Assembly: GCA_023053545.1 (NCBI GenBank)
Contig: JAKZAN010000213.1
Span: 1 to 64,000 of the forward strand
Reading direction: 5' to 3'
DNA from: Lepidurus packardi
Lineage: Eukaryota > Arthropoda > Branchiopoda > Notostraca > Triopsidae
DNA length: 64,000 nt
Part shown: positions 60,601-64,000 of the stretch, piece by piece
How positions within the stretch are numbered: the stretch's first letter is position 1
Layout of the letters: every line of letters starts with the position of its first letter
The notes under the pieces: model-generated
Told to the model about the DNA's origin: nothing
The model's database searches: none
Seen by the model: only the letters and a program-made list of their open reading frames with translations
Translations under genes and position numbers: made by a program

Positions 60601-60915
60601 CGTCTGACCGTAGGCGAACAGACAACAATGATATCCTGCCCATGCATTGTCCAGAATCTCTACTCCGACTGCTTCGAATACTATTTGTTGGTCGGAGTAT
60701 TTAGAGCCATCAGACACGAAGTAGCCCCTTTCGTCGGTGTGAAACTGATCATGCGACCAGAACGAATAATCGAAGGCAAAATCCCTATTTTTTTTGGGAT
60801 CATCAAGATCGAGGAGCTTGGTGGTGTTGCCGACCATGTCGACACAGAGTTTACAGTTGAGTTCGATTTCTCGTGCGTTGAAAGGTCGCACTCGCATGCC
60901 TACTTTGACACTCAT
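57620..60915 (-). CDS. Kinesin-3-like motor with FHA domain and CaaX-like end
   Basis: Three exons (introns 58086-58131 and 57934-57991) encode 1063 residues. The motor (about 1-345) has [44 protein letters not shown] and [17 protein letters not shown]. After a neck coil, an FHA domain lies near 455-565 ([16 protein letters not shown]..., [17 protein letters not shown]), the combination that defines kinesin-3 (Unc104/KIF1/KIF13). A 200-residue charged coiled coil and a Thr/Pro/Ala-rich tail follow. The protein ends DDCRVF, matching a CaaX box with a polybasic segment upstream. No PH domain is visible, so a lipid anchor may replace it. Stop TGA 57620-57622. Confidence 0.88.
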
Positions 60916-61288
60916 GAGTGATGGTGTGCTAGGATGGGTATAATGAAGGGAGTATGGATGTAAATTCTGTGCGTATTGTTAAGTGTATATTATTGTAGTG
61001 GGATAATATTAAACATTGATTAAAAGGACGAGTTCTTGAATGGATGAAGGATTTTTGGAGTATATGTCTGTGGGTAATGGGATGCAGTGAAAGGGAGTAA
61101 TTCGTAGTTTACACGTTACCCCATGCTGTTCCGTATTCTGAATACACTGTCACTATTTTTATGCTTATTTTAAAATCTCCAAAAAAAGAAAGACACTATC
61201 GTAATTTATTGCAATCAGGTGTCAATAGCTTGAATTCCGATTTCCTTTCTTCCGTTCTTCTCCTCATACATCATAAGTGTTCAACACT
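60916..61288. other. Intergenic spacer, 373 bp
   Basis: This holds the upstream region of the kinesin-3 gene and the 3' flank of the next minus-strand gene. It is AT-rich near the kinesin start and pyrimidine-rich towards 61290. No frame, repeat or RNA structure was recognised. Confidence 0.4.
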
Positions 61289-62774
61289 TCACGGTCTTGC
61301 CTGCTGAACCTTGCCCCTCATTGATTTTAAGCTTTCTGATCTCTGCCTCTCGGATATCTTCCCTTCACGCCACACCTAACCTCTATTCATTGCTTTCTTC
61401 ACTCCTCCCCCTTCATTTCTTTTTGCATTCTATCCTATGATCATGACCTTTTAACTCGCTTTCAATCTAGATGTCATCGATAACGAGCGCCTGATTGAAC
61501 CTTGATGCAAGACTGGATGTTCTTTCTAGACGTCTCCTTTATTGGGATGAGCCTATCCCCCATATATTCTTTCGATAAACCTCTGCCCATTCTTTTTAAC
61601 CTAAGTTAGTTTGACCACTCCACTGGCAAAATCCAGTGCCTTCATAGTGGGCTGTGTTTCTAAATGAACGCGGGTATTGGAGTCCAGGGCGAGTAGAGTA
61701 AGGGGATGTGGTCGGACCATCTTATTTGAAGTAGCACCTGAAGGTTTGCTAGACAGCAGAAGCTTATGTTTTAACTGAACAGCCTCAGGAATAAGATGTG
61801 CATATCGATAGTTAATATTAACAATGTTTTCGGTGACGATGGGGTGTTTCGGGAAAGGTTTGGTAGCTGATTTTAATGTACTAACAGGCAGCACAAATCC
61901 CAATCTCTTTTCTAGGCTCTGTCGCTATTATGTACACAACTTTCTCTTTTTACTGGTAGTCGCAGGCTGAAGCCTTTAGGTTTCAGGTTCTAAGGAGTTC
62001 TTCTTCATAAATATAGGCTACTTATCCACAAGTAATTTAGATGGGGACGATGGTACTGTCTCAGCCCCTACAAAACGTGGCAATTTCCCAGGAGTTGATT
62101 CTTCTTGTTTTTTGTTGGGACTGGCAGCTCTGACCCTCTTTTCAAATTTCTGAGGGTCATGGTTCTGTAAAGGGAGACGGAGTTTAGATTACTGATTTTG
62201 ATCGGATTTCTTTATAACTGCAGTAAGTTGATTAAAAATCTCTATCAATGCATCACTTTATGAAAGAACAGGATTCGACCCGAACCGTTGAACCAGGTCC
62301 TTTTTAGGTTTAGGGAGATGCTTCTTTGGCTGAGCATATTTCTGTAGAAGGGGAACTCGCCGATGTTTAAGGGGAGCAGTTGCTGGCTTAGCATCCAGCT
62401 TATTGACTAGACCTAATTCAGGATCTTTGGAGAGATCATGCAACACCTAGCTATATCTAGATTTGTACACATATCCTGAGTGGTAGGTATGAGAAATTTC
62501 AGACTACCATGCTTAGTCCTGGTGTCCAATGACTTTTTTGAGCTTTCTATAGAGATAGTTCCTCTTGCGGTGTGCATGACGCTGGAGGATCAACTCGATG
62601 GGGAGTCCGAAGAAAGTAGGGAAGGGTTAATGGTACTGGTAATACTGGGAGAGTGCGCTGATTTTATGGTTCCACTCATGAATAAGGTAGTGTCTTCGGA
62701 GAAACTCGTCATGCTAATCTAAGGCGAGATATTCGAAAAATCTAATTTTCTGAATAAATAGAACGAGAAATCAT
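61289..62774 (-). CDS. 479-residue basic orphan
   Basis: Two exons (46-nt intron 62719-62764) give 480 codons, ATG 62772-62774 to TGA 61289-61291. The N-terminal 90 residues look folded (HDEFLRRHYLIHEWNHKI, PIELILQRHAHRKRNYLYRKL). The middle is Pro/Lys-rich with KHRRVPLLQKYAQPKKHL. A second helical block (IVNINYRYAHLIPEAV) is followed by a basic tail. No family recognised. The first exon codes for only three residues, so the start is uncertain. A short Ser/Thr-rich reading from ATG 62710-62712 competes but ends quickly. Confidence 0.55.
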
Positions 62775-62831
62775 AAAAAACTACTGCAGATAACCAGAGA
62801 GAAGTGCACTTATTTCCCAATAAAATACAAT

Positions 62832-63222
62832 ATGTTAGTTCTTGTTATTACCTAACTGTCACAGGTAAAATTGCCTCTTCCAGGATGCCATCCACATCTC
62901 TACAATACATCCTCCTCAGCGAACCCTACATATACTTCCTGAACATCCTGCCGTTGATTTTCAGACACCATGGTACTTCGCATTTCCCGTGGCCTATCCT
63001 TTATTGGTCGCTATCTGGTATACTAAGTGAAGAGCGTGGATTGGAACGGATGCCTGTTATCGTAGCTTAATTAGACAGATGATAGTCGGAGTCATTCAGA
63101 ACATGGTTAAGGGTGGTTGGGTTGCGGGGGTCGACTGGATCAAGGTCATCCGAGGGAAATGTTTTCTATTTGGACATTTGCGGATGTAGCAAGTAGTGAG
63201 TTGTATTGGTTAATTATATTGA
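62832..63222 (+). CDS. Unresolved small membrane-protein locus
   Basis: The plus strand here has coding character that I cannot resolve into one clean model. Model A starts at ATG 62832, removes a 19-nt intron (62865-62883) and reads LPEHPAVDFQTPWYFAFPVA then a hydrophobic helix to TGA 63028-63030. That end vaguely recalls PIG-P-like ER proteins. The same frame continues after this UGA as plausible protein (MIVGVIQNMVKGGWVAGVDW) to TGA 63220-63222. Model B starts at ATG 62885 (MPSTSLQYILLSEPYIYFL), itself hydrophobic, and reaches the downstream frame through a 62-nt intron. Either way a small membrane protein is likely. Confidence 0.3.
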
Positions 63223-63289
63223 AAAACTGAATGTTAACTTTAAGGGGCGAAATATTAGAGAAGCGAGGCGTTGGTTGTCCCGACAAGCC

Positions 63290-64000
63290 TCAGAATTGTT
63301 ACATTAAGACATACTTCACGTACACCTTCTTAGGCCTCAGCTGGGCATGGTGTTTCTTACTCTTCTTCTTGGCCTCCTGCTGGCTGCTTTTGGGCTTCCT
63401 CCCACATTCCTCTCTGGGACTGGAGCATTCTTCCCCATTCAAGTAAGATTATGGATTCACGTCCAACTACTTTTATTTATCCAATCCTGCTGTTTCCTCA
63501 TTTCCAATATTCTCCCCAAGACTATGTTTCTTTTTCGCGGTCCCGATACTCATGCTAGCCCTGAGCTTGTTCTTACCAGAATTCCTCCTTCGATCGCTGT
63601 CAATGGCCTTTATTGTTACAGATGTACTTAAGGGGTTCGGTCCAAAAGATTTCAGAAATAGTTTTTTATCACCCCTTATTTGATCGGTACACTGTCCGTT
63701 ATCTTTAGATAAGGGAAGGGTCGCAGAGGGCAGATGAAAGGTCGTGGGCAACAGACTGGTTCTTCGAGGCCTGGAACTTTTAGGATCTGTGCAGGTGAAG
63801 AAGTTGAGTTAGTGTTCTTCTCGCGCGCAGGGCTGACTGAACAACTGATGAGTTTCTCCTGGAGACAGTTTGTCCTTCATGATTGCTCGATTTCGGTGAG
63901 AAATTTGGAAAGCCTTGATATCAACATCGTAGACTTCTTCAATCTGCTCCTTAATTATCTGCTCCTGCTGGTAGCTGTACTTCAGCCGATCGATGAGTGC
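63290..64000 (-). CDS. Lys/Ser-rich protein, 5' end beyond the window
   Basis: An open minus-strand frame enters from the right edge and ends at TGA 63290-63292, giving at least 236 residues. The visible N-terminal part is helical and charged (QEQIIKEQIEEVYDVDIK). The remainder is Ser/Lys/Arg-rich and disordered, with SRPRRTSLLPTTF and a C-terminal lysine-rich stretch before KVYVKYVLMQQF. No domain recognised. Gln codons include several UAA/UAG. The start codon and any upstream exons are not in this window. Confidence 0.6.

Noticed and set aside
62590-62710. Short Ser/Thr-rich start (ATG 62710-62712) for the 479-residue gene
   Set aside because: It meets a UGA within about 40 codons, and no GT..AG pair brings it into the main frame.
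1-64000. UGA read as Trp or Cys (Blepharisma/Euplotes-type codes)
   Set aside because: Conserved genes end at UGA at the expected positions and use UGG and UGY normally.
1-64000. CRISPR arrays, insertion sequences, bacterial operons or viral genes
   Set aside because: No spaced direct repeats, transposase motifs, ribosome-binding sites or capsid/polymerase motifs were seen; genes carry spliceosomal introns.

Overview
The window is the left end of a linear eukaryotic chromosome, almost certainly the macronuclear genome of a ciliate. It opens with about 274 bp of (CCCCAA)n telomeric repeat. Genes read correctly only if UAA and UAG encode glutamine and UGA is the sole stop: dozens of frames run on through UAA/UAG and end at UGA, and conserved proteins (RLP24, MON2, NEDP1, SAPS, kinesins) come out intact only this way. 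Introns are short GT..AG, mostly 22-62 nt. The combination of a Tetrahymena-type telomere, the UAR=Gln code and a moderate base composition (not the extreme AT bias of Tetrahymena or Paramecium) does not let me name a genus.

The genome is very compact: about 40 protein genes lie in 64 kb on both strands, usually 100-300 bp apart. No tRNA, rRNA, transposase, CRISPR or bacterial operon was seen.

Layout. 0.5-8 kb: a Gln-rich orphan beside the telomere, a NEDP1/SENP8-type protease, a SAPS (PP6/Sit4-associated) subunit, eIF3j and a possible zinc-binding orphan. 8-15.3 kb: an ANTH-like protein, a GOST-type seven-TM protein, a Rab, a coiled-coil orphan, cytochrome b5 and an unusually GC-rich orphan. 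15.4-20.7 kb: a single-exon 1755-residue protein with recurring aromatic motifs. 20.8-34 kb: orphans, a small zinc protein, a Yip1-like membrane protein, an SDR reductase, a HEPN-domain protein, a MON2-like protein, a WD-repeat protein and a secreted glycoside hydrolase. 35.1 kb: a relic joining the two ends of the GC-rich orphan. 35.3-41.8 kb: a 2165-residue cysteine-rich multi-pass surface protein. 42-48 kb: small regulators (ZC2HC1-like, RLP24, RING-TRAF ligase, a divergent Rab). 48.8-62.8 kb: a microtubule-rich stretch (kinesin-2-like, Aurora-like kinase with a coiled-coil tail, kinesin-3 with FHA domain and a CaaX-like end) plus several low-complexity proteins. The right edge cuts through a minus-strand gene.

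Themes are vesicle traffic (Rabs, GOST, MON2, Yip1-like, ANTH), microtubules and ciliary structures (kinesins, Aurora-like kinase, the 1755-residue protein) and regulation of translation and ubiquitin-like modifiers. Gene models were built by hand: each spliced model is an open frame ending in UGA whose coding length is a multiple of three, but none has been tested against RNA or databases.
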